Shown here in pieces: positions 20,246-26,837 of a stretch of 29,910 nt of DNA. Numbering within the stretch: the first letter of the stretch is position 1; each line of letters opens with the position of its first letter. A program made the translations under genes and the position numbers. Source of the stretch: a virus; IMG/VR virus record IMGVR_UViG_3300034355_000927, positions 1 through 29,910 of that record; one strand, written 5' to 3'. A model generated the notes under the pieces. That model saw only the letters and a list, made by a program, of their open reading frames with translations, did no database searches and was not told where the DNA came from.

Positions 20246-20317
20246 ATGACCGACCTCAGCATAATCCTCGAAATTGATGACCGTTCCAAGGCGTTTGCTG
20301 CGGGGCGTTTCGCATGA
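20246..20317 (+). CDS. 23-residue candidate leader ORF
   Basis: ATG 20246 to TGA 20317 encodes MTDLSIILEIDDRSKAFAAG followed by RFA, and its stop overlaps the next ATG at 20314 (ATGA). No strong ribosome-binding site is visible. The overlap suggests translational coupling; it may be only a leader peptide. Confidence 0.35.
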   Translation: MTDLSIILEIDDRSKAFAAGRFA

Positions 20318-20523
20318 GCGAGATCATCGAACGCGCCGATGAGCTGAGAGCCATCGCCTCCAAGTGCAAGACCATCAACGATTTTCGGGCCGCAACCGGA
20401 TGGACGATGGAAACGTGCCGACATGCTCGGGACGTTCTGGCCCTGAATCTTCCTGACGCAAAGCTTCAAACCGGCCCAGCAAAAGCAGGGCAGGCCCATC
20501 CCAAGCCGGTGAAGCGCAAATGA
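20314..20523 (+). CDS. Hypothetical small protein with HTH-like start
   Basis: A 69-residue protein. Residues 5-45 (IERADELRAIASKCKTINDFRAATGWTMETCRHARDVL) resemble a small helix-turn-helix, and the C-terminus is Lys/Pro-rich (AKAGQAHPKPVKRK). Its stop overlaps the following ATG by 4 nt. It could be a DNA-binding regulator of the replication block; family not recognised. Confidence 0.6.
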   Translation: MSEIIERADELRAIASKCKTINDFRAATGWTMETCRHARDVLALNLPDAKLQTGPAKAGQAHPKPVKRK

Positions 20524-20852
20524 TCGAGCAGCAAGCCCCTGACGATCTGCCGCTTTTTGCCTTTGGTGGTCGCACCTTCAACGCTGACCTCGACGCAAAG
20601 CGCCTCGGCGCACAGCTCACCCGCGTCATCGCCGCCATGTCCGATGGCCGCTGGCGCACCCTCGCGGAGATCCAGACGCGCATCCAGGCCATGACCGGCA
20701 AGCGCGATCCAGAGGCATCCCTCTCAGCCCGCCTGCGCGACATCCGCAAGCTCTACGGCGAGGAGGCTATGGAAAGCCGCCGCCGCACTGAGGACGGCGT
20801 GGACGGGCTTTGGGAGTACCGCAGCAACGCTGTGCTGGGGGGCGCGGAATGA
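20520..20852 (+). CDS. Putative winged-helix phage protein
   Basis: The 110-residue product contains LTRVIAAMSDGRWRTLAEIQTRI (about 33-55) followed by DPEASLSARLRDIRKLYG and ...DGLWEYR. This W.TL.EI...T...EAS.SARLRDLRK...G pattern is seen in small phage proteins upstream of replication genes and predicts a winged-helix DNA-binding fold. It overlaps the DUF1376 gene start by 4 nt. A role in replication or regulation is inferred from context. Confidence 0.7.
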   Translation: MIEQQAPDDLPLFAFGGRTFNADLDAKRLGAQLTRVIAAMSDGRWRTLAEIQTRIQAMTGKRDPEASLSARLRDIRKLYGEEAMESRRRTEDGVDGLWEYRSNAVLGGAE

Positions 20853-21793
20853 GCCTTCCCTATTACCCCATGTACCCCCGCGACTTCTTCGAAGGCACTC
20901 AGGAAATGAGCCTCGAATTGAAGGGCGCATACATCATGGTTTTGAACCTGATGTACACGCGGGGCGGTCCCGTCAGCGATGAGCCTGGCTTCCTCTCCCG
21001 CTATGTCGGCTGCTCTGTCCGCAAGTGGAAACAGGTCCGCGACGAACTGGTCGCGATGGGGAAACTCCACGTTCAAAGCGGGATGATCTCGAATTCTCGT
21101 GCAGATGAAGTGCTCGAAAAGCAGAGATCATATCAGGATAAACAGGCTGAGAATGGAGCGAAACCTAAGACTTTCAAAGCTGAAGAAAAGCCACCGCTGA
21201 CAGAATCAAAACCAGAACCAAATACAGAAGTAGAAGAAGAGGTTGAGGAGGAGCGCGCGAACGATTTCGAAGCGCTCGAAGCGAAGTGTCAGAAGTGGGC
21301 AAACGGTTCGTTGAACCTGACGCTTCCCAGCGCTCACAGCCTCGATCCGATAATCCGCCTCCTGAAGCCAGCAAGCGGACCGGCCTGCATCGAAGCCGAC
21401 GTGGAGCGCGGCATCACCACGACCGCCGCATGGCTTCACAGCAAAAGGCGGCAGGTAAAATCCCTAGGCTATTTCGAAAAAGCAATCATTGAGGCGCGCG
21501 ACGAGCGTCTTCGCCCAAATCCGGAGGTGTCTGATGTCAACGCCAATTTCGGCGGCGGTGAGCCGCGTCGTCATGGACCCGGCTCTGCCGGCCAATCCGC
21601 AGCGCGATATGCATCCAGCGGTCACGGCGCGCTCAGCGCGGGCCAATCTGGACGCGGCTCTATCGCGGATGCAGCAATTCGGCGTCACTTGCAGCGTCAA
21701 AATGGAAACGGTGTTTCCGGAGGGGATGAACGGGGAAGCGACGTTCCGGCAGAAGGCGACATCGTTGACGGCGACTACCGCCGCGTCGGCTGA
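20849..21793 (+). CDS. DUF1376 (YdaU-like) phage replication protein
   Basis: ATG 20849 overlaps the previous stop by 4 nt. The 314-residue protein begins with DUF1376: YYPMYPRDFFEGTQEMSLELKGAYIMVLNLMYTRGGPVSDEPG, then a winged-helix-like VGCSVRKWKQVRDELVAMGKL. An acidic low-complexity linker (about 100-140, rich in Glu/Lys/Pro) leads to a second domain. DUF1376 proteins are associated with initiation of phage DNA replication. The linker is encoded by DNA far poorer in GC than its surroundings. The last 260 nt overlap the next gene in another frame. Confidence 0.85.
   Translation: MSLPYYPMYPRDFFEGTQEMSLELKGAYIMVLNLMYTRGGPVSDEPGFLSRYVGCSVRKWKQVRDELVAMGKLHVQSGMISNSRADEVLEKQRSYQDKQAENGAKPKTFKAEEKPPLTESKPEPNTEVEEEVEEERANDFEALEAKCQKWANGSLNLTLPSAHSLDPIIRLLKPASGPACIEADVERGITTTAAWLHSKRRQVKSLGYFEKAIIEARDERLRPNPEVSDVNANFGGGEPRRHGPGSAGQSAARYASSGHGALSAGQSGRGSIADAAIRRHLQRQNGNGVSGGDERGSDVPAEGDIVDGDYRRVG
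21121..21240. other. AT-rich segment inside replication gene, candidate origin
   Basis: By direct count 50 of 120 bases are G or C (42%), much lower than the surrounding DNA. It is purine-rich on the + strand and encodes the inter-domain linker of the DUF1376 protein. In lambda the origin lies inside gene O, between domains, so this is a candidate unwinding region. No clear iterons are seen. Confidence 0.35.
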
Positions 21794-22283
21794 CCTCAAG
21801 TCCGCTCTGAGCGTCATTCGTGAAGCCATGTACCCGGCTTCAACGGAACAGCTTGAGGAATGGCTTGCGGCGCTGGCCGTGAAGACTGCGCGTCGGCGCG
21901 AGACAAGCAACGAATCCGAACTGGCGCTGAGCGTCTACACGGCTCACCTACGCGAGTATCCAGGCGATGCGGCGCGAGAAGTGCTGCACGCCTATCGCGG
22001 CACTTGGTTCCCGACATGGGGAGAACTAGCCGACCGCCTCGATGAGTTCGTTGAGCCGCGCCAGATGATCCGCGACCGTCTCATGGACATGATCGACGGC
22101 GGCACGCGCTACAAGGAAAAGGCGCTGCCGCACGATCCTCATGCCGAGCGCCTGAAGCAGCTACGTGACGAACTCGCAGCCGCCGAGCGTGTCGCGGCCA
22201 AGTATCCCGAACTCGCTGACAGCAGCCTGCGCAAGCGGGACGCAATCGCCAAGGAAATCCAACAACTCGAAAAGGGAGCATGA
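21534..22283 (+). CDS. Putative helicase-loader-like replication protein
   Basis: ATG 21534 (MSTPISAAVSR) has a strong GGAGGTG Shine-Dalgarno at 21523-21529. The 249-residue product overlaps the DUF1376 gene by 260 nt in a different frame. Residues about 115-180 (EEWLAALAVKTARRRE...VYTAHLREYPGDAAREVLHAYRGTWFPTWGELADRLDEFVEPR) match phage proteins that follow DUF1376 genes; the W.PTW.EL...LD....PR pattern is typical. The C-terminus is helical (LKQLRDELAAAERVAAKYPEL). Position suggests a replication partner such as a loader; no Walker motif is seen, so it is not a standalone ATPase. Confidence 0.7.
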   Translation: MSTPISAAVSRVVMDPALPANPQRDMHPAVTARSARANLDAALSRMQQFGVTCSVKMETVFPEGMNGEATFRQKATSLTATTAASADLKSALSVIREAMYPASTEQLEEWLAALAVKTARRRETSNESELALSVYTAHLREYPGDAAREVLHAYRGTWFPTWGELADRLDEFVEPRQMIRDRLMDMIDGGTRYKEKALPHDPHAERLKQLRDELAAAERVAAKYPELADSSLRKRDAIAKEIQQLEKGA

Positions 22284-22284
22284 C

Positions 22285-22761
22285 GTGTTTGGGCTGGGAA
22301 CAACAACAACATTCAAAGCGAAGATCCACGAGGTGAAAACCGTCGTGGCTGAGATGCACGGCCTGACGGTGGACGTGCTGGAAGGCGCCTGCCGCAAGCG
22401 GATGTTTTCGGGACCGCGACAGGAAGCCATGAAGCTGGCGCGAGAGCTGACCAACGCAAGCTATCCGCAGATCGCCCGTCACTTCGGGGACCGGGATCAC
22501 ACAACGGTTCTCTATGCGGATCGCAAGGTGTCTCTGCGAGAACCGGAAGACGCCAAGCTGGCTGCACGCCTGAACGAATGCCGCGCACGTATCGCAGAGC
22601 TTGTGTCGCTGCGCATCGGCAAGATGGTGTCCGTGCCTGCGGGCTCGTCCTCGGATTGGACCCCGCCGCCTCCGATGCAGATCGCGAAGCCGAACACAGT
22701 CGTTGCGTCGATTGACGTGCGCGCATGGTACGCGCTCGGCGGTCAACTGGTGGCAGCATGA
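22285..22761 (+). CDS. DnaA domain-IV-like DNA-binding protein
   Basis: GTG 22285 has GGGAG (22274-22278) upstream; the frame extends further 5' but overlaps the previous gene. The 158-residue product contains VVAEMHGLTVDVLEGACRKR...PRQEAMKLARELTNASYPQIARHFGDRDHTTVLYADRKV (about 20-82), the complete signature of the C-terminal DNA-binding domain of DnaA, including FG-RDHTTV. The ATPase domains are absent. DnaA domain IV recognises DnaA boxes, so this protein probably binds similar sites in the phage origin or in host DNA. The C-terminal ~70 residues are variable. It lies directly after the replication genes. Confidence 0.88.
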   Translation: MFGLGTTTTFKAKIHEVKTVVAEMHGLTVDVLEGACRKRMFSGPRQEAMKLARELTNASYPQIARHFGDRDHTTVLYADRKVSLREPEDAKLAARLNECRARIAELVSLRIGKMVSVPAGSSSDWTPPPPMQIAKPNTVVASIDVRAWYALGGQLVAA

Positions 22762-23324
22762 CCCTCTGCACAGGCTCTGGAAGCCTCTCGCAGCACATCT
22801 ACTGCCACGTAGAGAAAAGCTTCGTCCGCACCGGATCGCCAGACGGTATGGAACCCTGCGTCTGGTTTGGCCTTCGCGCCTACGCAGGCCGCGCGTGGGG
22901 TTGCCATGTGCTTCTGGAGAACGGAGCAGTCGTCCGCGACCTCCCGCTCCATGCGCTCGCCCAGCACGATGAGGCTGAGCCGTGGACGCTTGAGCAAAGC
23001 CAGCATTGGGACTGCTACGGCGACCAGTTCTCGCTCGTGCGTTACACCTATCTGAGCGGCCTTGAAGCCCGCGCCAAGTGCGGACCTGCCGAGCATCTAG
23101 GCGAATACCTGTTCACGGCTTGCCCGATGCACGATGGTTTCAGCGCAGAGCCTGAACAGTCGAAAGAGTTCGTATTCCTGGCGCTCCGCAACGGACGCTT
23201 CACGGCACAGCCCACGAACCGCGTCCTGTTCATCGAGCGCAGCTTCACCGACAGCACGGGCTGGCCGGCAGACATCCAGCGCCAGAGCGAAGTCTGGTCA
23301 TGCGAGAGCGAGGAGGCCGCGTAA
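22758..23324 (+). CDS. Hypothetical phage protein
   Basis: ATG 22758 overlaps the DnaA-like stop by 4 nt. The 188-residue product is a mixed alpha/beta protein with many Trp, Cys and aromatic residues (WFGLRAYAGRAWGCHVLLENGAVVRDLP; then WTLEQSQHWDCYGDQF and GEYLFTACPMHDGFS). No family or catalytic motif is recognised. Proteins with LENGAVVRDLPLHAL-type segments recur in alphaproteobacterial phages. Its stop overlaps the start of the next gene by 1 nt. Function unknown. Confidence 0.65.
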   Translation: MTLCTGSGSLSQHIYCHVEKSFVRTGSPDGMEPCVWFGLRAYAGRAWGCHVLLENGAVVRDLPLHALAQHDEAEPWTLEQSQHWDCYGDQFSLVRYTYLSGLEARAKCGPAEHLGEYLFTACPMHDGFSAEPEQSKEFVFLALRNGRFTAQPTNRVLFIERSFTDSTGWPADIQRQSEVWSCESEEAA

Positions 23325-23584
23325 TGTCATCCGTATACTATCCTAAGCCTCGCGGCACCGAACGCTGGACGAACAAGCCCAAGGAACCGAACCAGTTTTG
23401 CAAGAAGGTCAGCTACCGGCACGGCAGCGCTTACGAGTGCTCAGAGCCGACGGAGGGCAAAACCTACTGCCCGTCCTGCGCTCGCAAGCTCCTGACGCTC
23501 ACCGATCGCCAGTCACCAGAGCAGCCCGCGCCCAAGGCATACGCGTGGAGCAACGATCAACTCATTCCGCGAAAGCGGGCGTAG
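23324..23584 (+). CDS. Small zinc-finger-like phage protein
   Basis: ATG 23324 has GAGGAGG at 23310-23316. The 86-residue product has FCKKVSYRHGSAYECSEPTEGKTYCPSCARKLL, giving C...C...CPSC spacing consistent with one zinc site. N- and C-terminal ends are basic and Pro-rich. The GKTYCPSCARKL motif resembles small zinc-ribbon proteins that bind nucleic acid or protein. Function unknown. Confidence 0.65.
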   Translation: MSSVYYPKPRGTERWTNKPKEPNQFCKKVSYRHGSAYECSEPTEGKTYCPSCARKLLTLTDRQSPEQPAPKAYAWSNDQLIPRKRA

Positions 23585-23611
23585 CGTTTCACACAATCAG
23601 AGGGACCACAG

Positions 23612-24370
23612 ATGAGCGTACTGAACGAACTGAAAGAAATGCATGATTGGGCGGTGGTAGAAGCCACTCGCTGCGATGCGTTGGTGCAGCGCTGGATGGG
23701 CGACCGCGACACGTATCTGCGCAGGGCTGAAGACCTCGACCGCGCCATCGCAGCGCTTGAGCCGCAGTACCATGCAAGCGCTTTGAAAGCGGGCGAAGTC
23801 GCGTCTGGTTGGGAAACATACGAACTCGCCCAGCAAGGCGAGGTGAAGACCGTCCTCCTGTCCGACGAGCAGGCTGTCCCATTCGACATGGAACTGAAGG
23901 CCGGTGAGCGTGCTGAGCTAGCGGAGGCAGACGCAGCCGTCGCACTTGAGCAACTCGAAACAGACCACGCCCTACCGCCAAGCGCGGATGATGTGGACGT
24001 GGACGAGCCCGTCGAGTTCATCAGCGACCTCACAGGCGACCCAGCCGTTGAGCCTGAGAGCGGTTTGCACGAGACGCCCGACGACGAAGCCCAACGAGCC
24101 GCAGCCATAGAGCTGACAGCAGACGTGGAGCCAGTCGCGGCAAGCTGGATCGACCAGCAGACTTGCGAGCCGGTTGATCCAACCCTGCGCGCATTTCAAG
24201 ACGACCACATTGTAGAGCCTGAGCCGACCGAGGGATACGCGCCCGTCACCAACCCCGAGGCTGACGCACTCGCCAAGGCGCACGACTATTATAGCCCGGA
24301 GAAGGTCGCAGAGCGCAATCGGTTCAACCCGTGGGGCATCTTCAAGCGCGAGCCGGAGGAAGTCTCATGA
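23612..24370 (+). CDS. Acidic hypothetical phage protein
   Basis: The 252-residue protein has a helical N-terminus (MSVLNELKEMHDWAVVEATR...RAEDLDRAIAALEPQY), then a long region very rich in Glu, Asp, Ala and Pro (for example PPSADDVDVDEPVEFI). It ends in NRFNPWGIFKREPEEVS. The acidic low-complexity stretch could mimic DNA or be an unstructured linker; that is speculation. No motif is recognised. It is coupled to the small membrane protein chain by a 4-nt overlap. Confidence 0.6.
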   Translation: MSVLNELKEMHDWAVVEATRCDALVQRWMGDRDTYLRRAEDLDRAIAALEPQYHASALKAGEVASGWETYELAQQGEVKTVLLSDEQAVPFDMELKAGERAELAEADAAVALEQLETDHALPPSADDVDVDEPVEFISDLTGDPAVEPESGLHETPDDEAQRAAAIELTADVEPVAASWIDQQTCEPVDPTLRAFQDDHIVEPEPTEGYAPVTNPEADALAKAHDYYSPEKVAERNRFNPWGIFKREPEEVS

Positions 24371-24552
24371 AGCGCCTGGTCATCTTCGCCGCGCTGATCG
24401 CAATCGTCTGCACCTTCATGGCCGCGCTGATTAATCCGCACTTCGGGCTGCTGCTGGTCGGCATCGCCATCCTCGGCGTGCTTTGGCGCATGGCAGGCGG
24501 CATCGCGGAGACCAGTGAGGAATACGAGACGGAGGCGCGCGATGTGGATTGA
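24367..24552 (+). CDS. Small two-helix membrane protein (chain member 1)
   Basis: A 61-residue protein with two membrane helices (about 3-22, MKRLVIFAALIAIVCTFMAAL, and 26-45, GLLLVGIAILGVLWRMAG) and an acidic tail (TSEEYETEARDVD). ATG 24367 overlaps the preceding stop by 4 nt. It begins a run of four tiny membrane genes. Function unknown. Confidence 0.6.
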   Translation: MKRLVIFAALIAIVCTFMAALINPHFGLLLVGIAILGVLWRMAGGIAETSEEYETEARDVD

Positions 24553-24643
24553 GCAGGGCTTCTGGATCTGTCTCGTCATGCTGGCGATCTGCCTCGCGCT
24601 CCCCGCGCTCAGCTTCGTCTTCGGATGGGGGCGCAAGCAATGA
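24542..24643 (+). CDS. 33-residue membrane protein (chain member 2)
   Basis: ATG 24542 has GGAGG (24531-24535) 6 nt upstream and overlaps member 1 by 11 nt. The product, MWIEQGFWICLVMLAICLAL then PALSFVFGWGRKQ, is one membrane helix with a basic end. The stop overlaps the next ATG by 4 nt. Confidence 0.6.
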   Translation: MWIEQGFWICLVMLAICLALPALSFVFGWGRKQ

Positions 24644-24747
24644 CCGCCGAACAAATCGCCCTGATCGTGGGCGTCATCGCAGCCCTGCCATTCCTCGGCT
24701 TCATCATCTGGAAGGCGATCCAGCACGGTAGCGGGGGCAACACATGA
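24640..24747 (+). CDS. 35-residue membrane protein (chain member 3)
   Basis: ATG 24640 overlaps the stop of member 2 (ATGA). The product begins MTAEQIALIVGVIAALPFLG and has one membrane helix (about 5-25) and a short polar tail ending HGSGGNT. Its stop overlaps the next ATG. Confidence 0.6.
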   Translation: MTAEQIALIVGVIAALPFLGFIIWKAIQHGSGGNT

Positions 24748-24893
24748 GGATAGCTGGCCTCTCAATCCTCGGCCTCGTGGCGCTGTTTCTGTACGCCCCT
24801 CAAGGCATCAACATCATCCTGTCAGGCTTCGGCATCCTCGCCCTGAGCCTGCTGGCGATCGGATCAATCGGACAAGACAGGGGACGGCGATGA
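24744..24893 (+). CDS. 49-residue membrane protein (chain member 4)
   Basis: ATG 24744 overlaps the stop of member 3. Two hydrophobic segments, MRIAGLSILGLVALFLYAP and INIILSGFGILALSLLAIGS, form a helical hairpin; the end GQDRGRR is basic. The stop overlaps the NusG-like start by 4 nt. Confidence 0.6.
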   Translation: MRIAGLSILGLVALFLYAPQGINIILSGFGILALSLLAIGSIGQDRGRR

Positions 24894-25567
24894 CTGCTCT
24901 TTCAAACAGGCAGCGCAAGATCAGGCGTCAACGAATTGCGCAGCCGATCCAGCATCGATCGATGCCGGAAATCGTGCGCCCGCAGACGCTGGTAACACGC
25001 GCTGTGATCGAACCAGAAAACCTTCGCTGGTTCGCAATGTGCGTCCAGTCTGGCAAAGAGGAGCGCATAGTCCAGGTGATGGACCTGTGCAGCATCCCGG
25101 CAGCAATCCCGACCGTGCCGCGGCACCGGGTCAGGCGCGGCAAGGTGTTCCGTTGGCGCTCACCCGTCGCAGGCGGGCTGGTTATGGTCGGCTTTCCCGG
25201 TACGGCGCAGATCAACTGGCATGAGCTGACCCGGTTTAGCTTGGTTCATGGCTTCGTAAAGCTCAACGGTAGCCCAAGGCAGATCCCGTGGAGCGCGGCT
25301 TACGAAGAGGACGGCAAGGTCAAGCGCGGGGGCGTGGAAACGCTTCTGGCCGATTTGGAGGCCGTCAGGGTCAACGCGGCCAAGTATATCCGCCTGCGTC
25401 CGGCCTATGAACAGGGTGACGTGGTCCGCATCGAGGAAGGCCCCTTTGCCGGCCATCTGGGCAAAGTCGAGCACAGCACGAACCTGGATGTGCGCGTGCT
25501 TCTGACGTTGTTCGGGCGCGCGAACCCGGTCACCATGCCGATCGGCGATGTGGTCAAAGCGGCATAG
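24890..25567 (+). CDS. Phage NusG-like transcription antitermination factor
   Basis: The 225-residue protein has a NusG layout. The NGN-like domain (about 46-135) reads LRWFAMCVQSGKEERIVQVMD, a basic RHRVRRGKVFRWR, GGLVMVGFP and VHGFVKLNGSPRQIP. The KOW domain (about 172-223) reads YEQGDVVRIEEGPFAGHLGKVEH...VLLTLFGRANPVTMPIGDVV. NusG and RfaH bind the RNA polymerase clamp and, in specialised paralogues, suppress pausing or termination. Residues 1-40 are a basic extension not typical of NusG. It is the last gene before a candidate promoter, a structured leader and the late genes, which suggests a late-operon antiterminator. Function inferred; family assignment is strong. Confidence 0.88.
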   Translation: MTALSNRQRKIRRQRIAQPIQHRSMPEIVRPQTLVTRAVIEPENLRWFAMCVQSGKEERIVQVMDLCSIPAAIPTVPRHRVRRGKVFRWRSPVAGGLVMVGFPGTAQINWHELTRFSLVHGFVKLNGSPRQIPWSAAYEEDGKVKRGGVETLLADLEAVRVNAAKYIRLRPAYEQGDVVRIEEGPFAGHLGKVEHSTNLDVRVLLTLFGRANPVTMPIGDVVKAA

Positions 25568-25586
25568 TCGTCCACAACTCAACTGG

Positions 25587-25616
25587 TTGACGAATAGTCC
25601 GACCACGTACACTATC
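25587..25616 (+). promoter_or_regulatory. Candidate late promoter
   Basis: TTGACG (25587-25592), then 17-18 bp, then CACTAT/ACTATC (25610-25616). This is the best promoter-like match seen here and lies just after the NusG-like gene. A transcript would start near 25622 and run through the hairpin leader into the late genes. There is no gene in 25568-25755. Confidence 0.45.
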
Positions 25617-25637
25617 CGCGCGGGGCAGTTGGTAGTA

Positions 25638-25698
25638 TTGGCGCTTGCCCGCCAACCACCCGAATTTCGGAAGGCCGAGCGGCCAGCCCGAAAATTCG
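25638..25698 (+). ncRNA. Structured leader with two hairpins
   Basis: Hairpin 1: TTGGCG (25638-25643), loop cttgcc, CGCCAA (25650-25655). Hairpin 2: CGAATTTCGG (25661-25670) pairs with CCGAAAATTCG (25688-25698) with one bulged A, enclosing an inner stem GGCC-gagc-GGCC (25673-25684). The region before hairpin 1 (GGGCA) can also pair with TGCCC in its loop, giving an alternative fold. It starts about 20 nt after the candidate promoter. Possible roles: antitermination signal like put or nut, a small RNA, or a processing site. Confidence 0.5.
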
Positions 25699-25736
25699 CG
25701 TTTGCGAGATATTGCCCAAAATCACCGCACCAAATC

Positions 25737-25754
25737 GGAGAAGGGGGCTTCTCC
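25737..25754 (+). promoter_or_regulatory. Hairpin covering the ribosome-binding site
   Basis: GGAGAAG (25737-25743), loop GGGG, CTTCTCC (25748-25754): a perfect 7-bp stem ending one base before ATG 25756. The Shine-Dalgarno bases lie inside the stem, so translation should be low unless the stem is opened. Confidence 0.5.
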
Positions 25755-25755
25755 C

Positions 25756-26337
25756 ATGTCCCTATCCTTCGCAGACTTTGCGTGGATCTTGCTGGCCCTG
25801 ACTGCGGCTATCGCGGCAGGGGCCTATTTCTTCTCAAAGAACCGCGTTGAGCCTGTCGGCGTAGTCCGCTCCAACGATTTCACGGACGAGCGGCTAAGGC
25901 AGGCAGCAATCCAGGCCGTCAAAGGCGTGGACGTTTCCAAGATGGGCGCCGAGGAGGCTGAAGCGCATCTTGAGGAACTGGCCCGGCACGCTGTCGCCCG
26001 TGAATACTCAGAGATTTACCCCGGCCTGAAGGTTGAGGTTACCCCAAGCTGGCCCGACGCCAAGTGCGTGATCAGCGGCAATATCGCCTCGATACGCCTA
26101 TGGACCGGACACCGGATTGTGGGCGATCGGGAAGGCATTCGAAGCATCAACGTTGAGGTAAACCGCCAGCCGACCCTAAAGCTGGAAACCCGGCGCCCGC
26201 TCAAGGACGCTTGGGGCGATCTGACCAGCCCGCCGGCCAAGTCCGAACCAGTCGCGCCCCGCCTCAAGGTTGCGCCCCCGCCATCCACAACCCCGCCGCC
26301 CCGCGCTGCACCGCGCAAGGCGACACTGAAGCGGTAG
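25756..26337 (+). CDS. Membrane-anchored hypothetical protein
   Basis: ATG 25756 (MSLSFADFAW) follows the hairpin-sequestered GGAGAAGGGG site. The 193-residue product has one N-terminal membrane helix (about 8-26, FAWILLALTAAIAAGAYFF), a charged helical part (DERLRQAAIQAVKGVDVS...EEAEAHLEELARHAVAREY), a beta-rich segment and a Pro/Arg/Lys-rich end (PPPSTTPPPRAAPRK). The longer open frame to 25645 runs through the leader and is unlikely. Family not recognised. Confidence 0.6.
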   Translation: MSLSFADFAWILLALTAAIAAGAYFFSKNRVEPVGVVRSNDFTDERLRQAAIQAVKGVDVSKMGAEEAEAHLEELARHAVAREYSEIYPGLKVEVTPSWPDAKCVISGNIASIRLWTGHRIVGDREGIRSINVEVNRQPTLKLETRRPLKDAWGDLTSPPAKSEPVAPRLKVAPPPSTTPPPRAAPRKATLKR

Positions 26338-26341
26338 GCCC

Positions 26342-26662
26342 ATGATCAAGCGCCTGAGTTTCAAGAACCCCAACCGGGGGCGGCAACCCCGCGCCAATCC
26401 GTTCCTGAGAGCCTGGCGCGTCACGCGCCGCAAGCGTGTCGCCTATGAGCGAGCGCAGGTCTGCGACACCCTCAAGCACCTGTCCCGCCAGATAGCCCGT
26501 ATGGAGGCTGTAGCCCGCGCGTGGGACGTTCCGATGGAGCCTGTCGGCCCGCTGCCGCGCATCCCTGAGATGCCGACGCAAGACTGGATCGAATTTCGCC
26601 GCGCGATCGGCTCGCTGAAAGACCCCGTGAAGCCCGCGCCGACCGAGCCACAACCAGCGTGA
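26342..26662 (+). CDS. Basic hypothetical phage protein
   Basis: A 106-residue protein. The first 40 residues are very basic (MIKRLSFKNPNRGRQPRANPF, WRVTRRKRVAYER), suggesting nucleic-acid or membrane-surface binding. The middle is helical (LKHLSRQIARMEAVARAWDV) and the end Pro-rich. It is coupled to a 43-residue membrane protein by a 4-nt overlap. No family recognised; no good Shine-Dalgarno is seen. Confidence 0.55.
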   Translation: MIKRLSFKNPNRGRQPRANPFLRAWRVTRRKRVAYERAQVCDTLKHLSRQIARMEAVARAWDVPMEPVGPLPRIPEMPTQDWIEFRRAIGSLKDPVKPAPTEPQPA

Positions 26663-26790
26663 CAGACGAACAGACCATCATAGCCCTGACAGCAGCCTGC
26701 GGAATCCTGGCGCTGCTGTTCCTTCGGGCATCCTTCATAGCAGCAATCCGAGGCGCACGGCTCAAGCGGATGCTTCGCGAGCTGGAATAG
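26659..26790 (+). CDS. 43-residue single-pass membrane protein
   Basis: GTG 26659 overlaps the preceding stop (GTGA). The product opens MTDEQTIIALTAACGILALL, with one membrane helix at about 6-24, and ends in a basic RGARLKRMLRELE helix, consistent with cytoplasmic C-terminus. It is the last gene before the lectin-like structural gene. Function unknown. Confidence 0.55.
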   Translation: MTDEQTIIALTAACGILALLFLRASFIAAIRGARLKRMLRELE

Positions 26791-26808
26791 CTGACAAGTT
26801 CAACAGAC

Positions 26809-26837
26809 GGAGGGCGGTCAGTTTGGCTGACGCCTCC
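26809..26837 (+). terminator. Imperfect hairpin upstream of structural gene
   Basis: GGAGG (26809-26813) and GTCAG (26817-26821) pair with CTGAC (26827-26831) and CCTCC (26833-26837) around a TTTGG loop, with a small asymmetric internal loop. No U-run follows, so it may be a weak terminator or an mRNA-processing structure between early and structural genes. Confidence 0.35.

Noticed and set aside
22285-22761. Full-length DnaA or Hda
   Set aside because: Only the domain IV signature is present; no Walker A/B or AAA+ region is encoded here or just upstream.
25618-25690. Possible tRNA in the leader (gcagttggtag resembles a D-loop)
   Set aside because: No T-loop, no acceptor pairing and no proper anticodon arm; the hairpins explain the pairing better.
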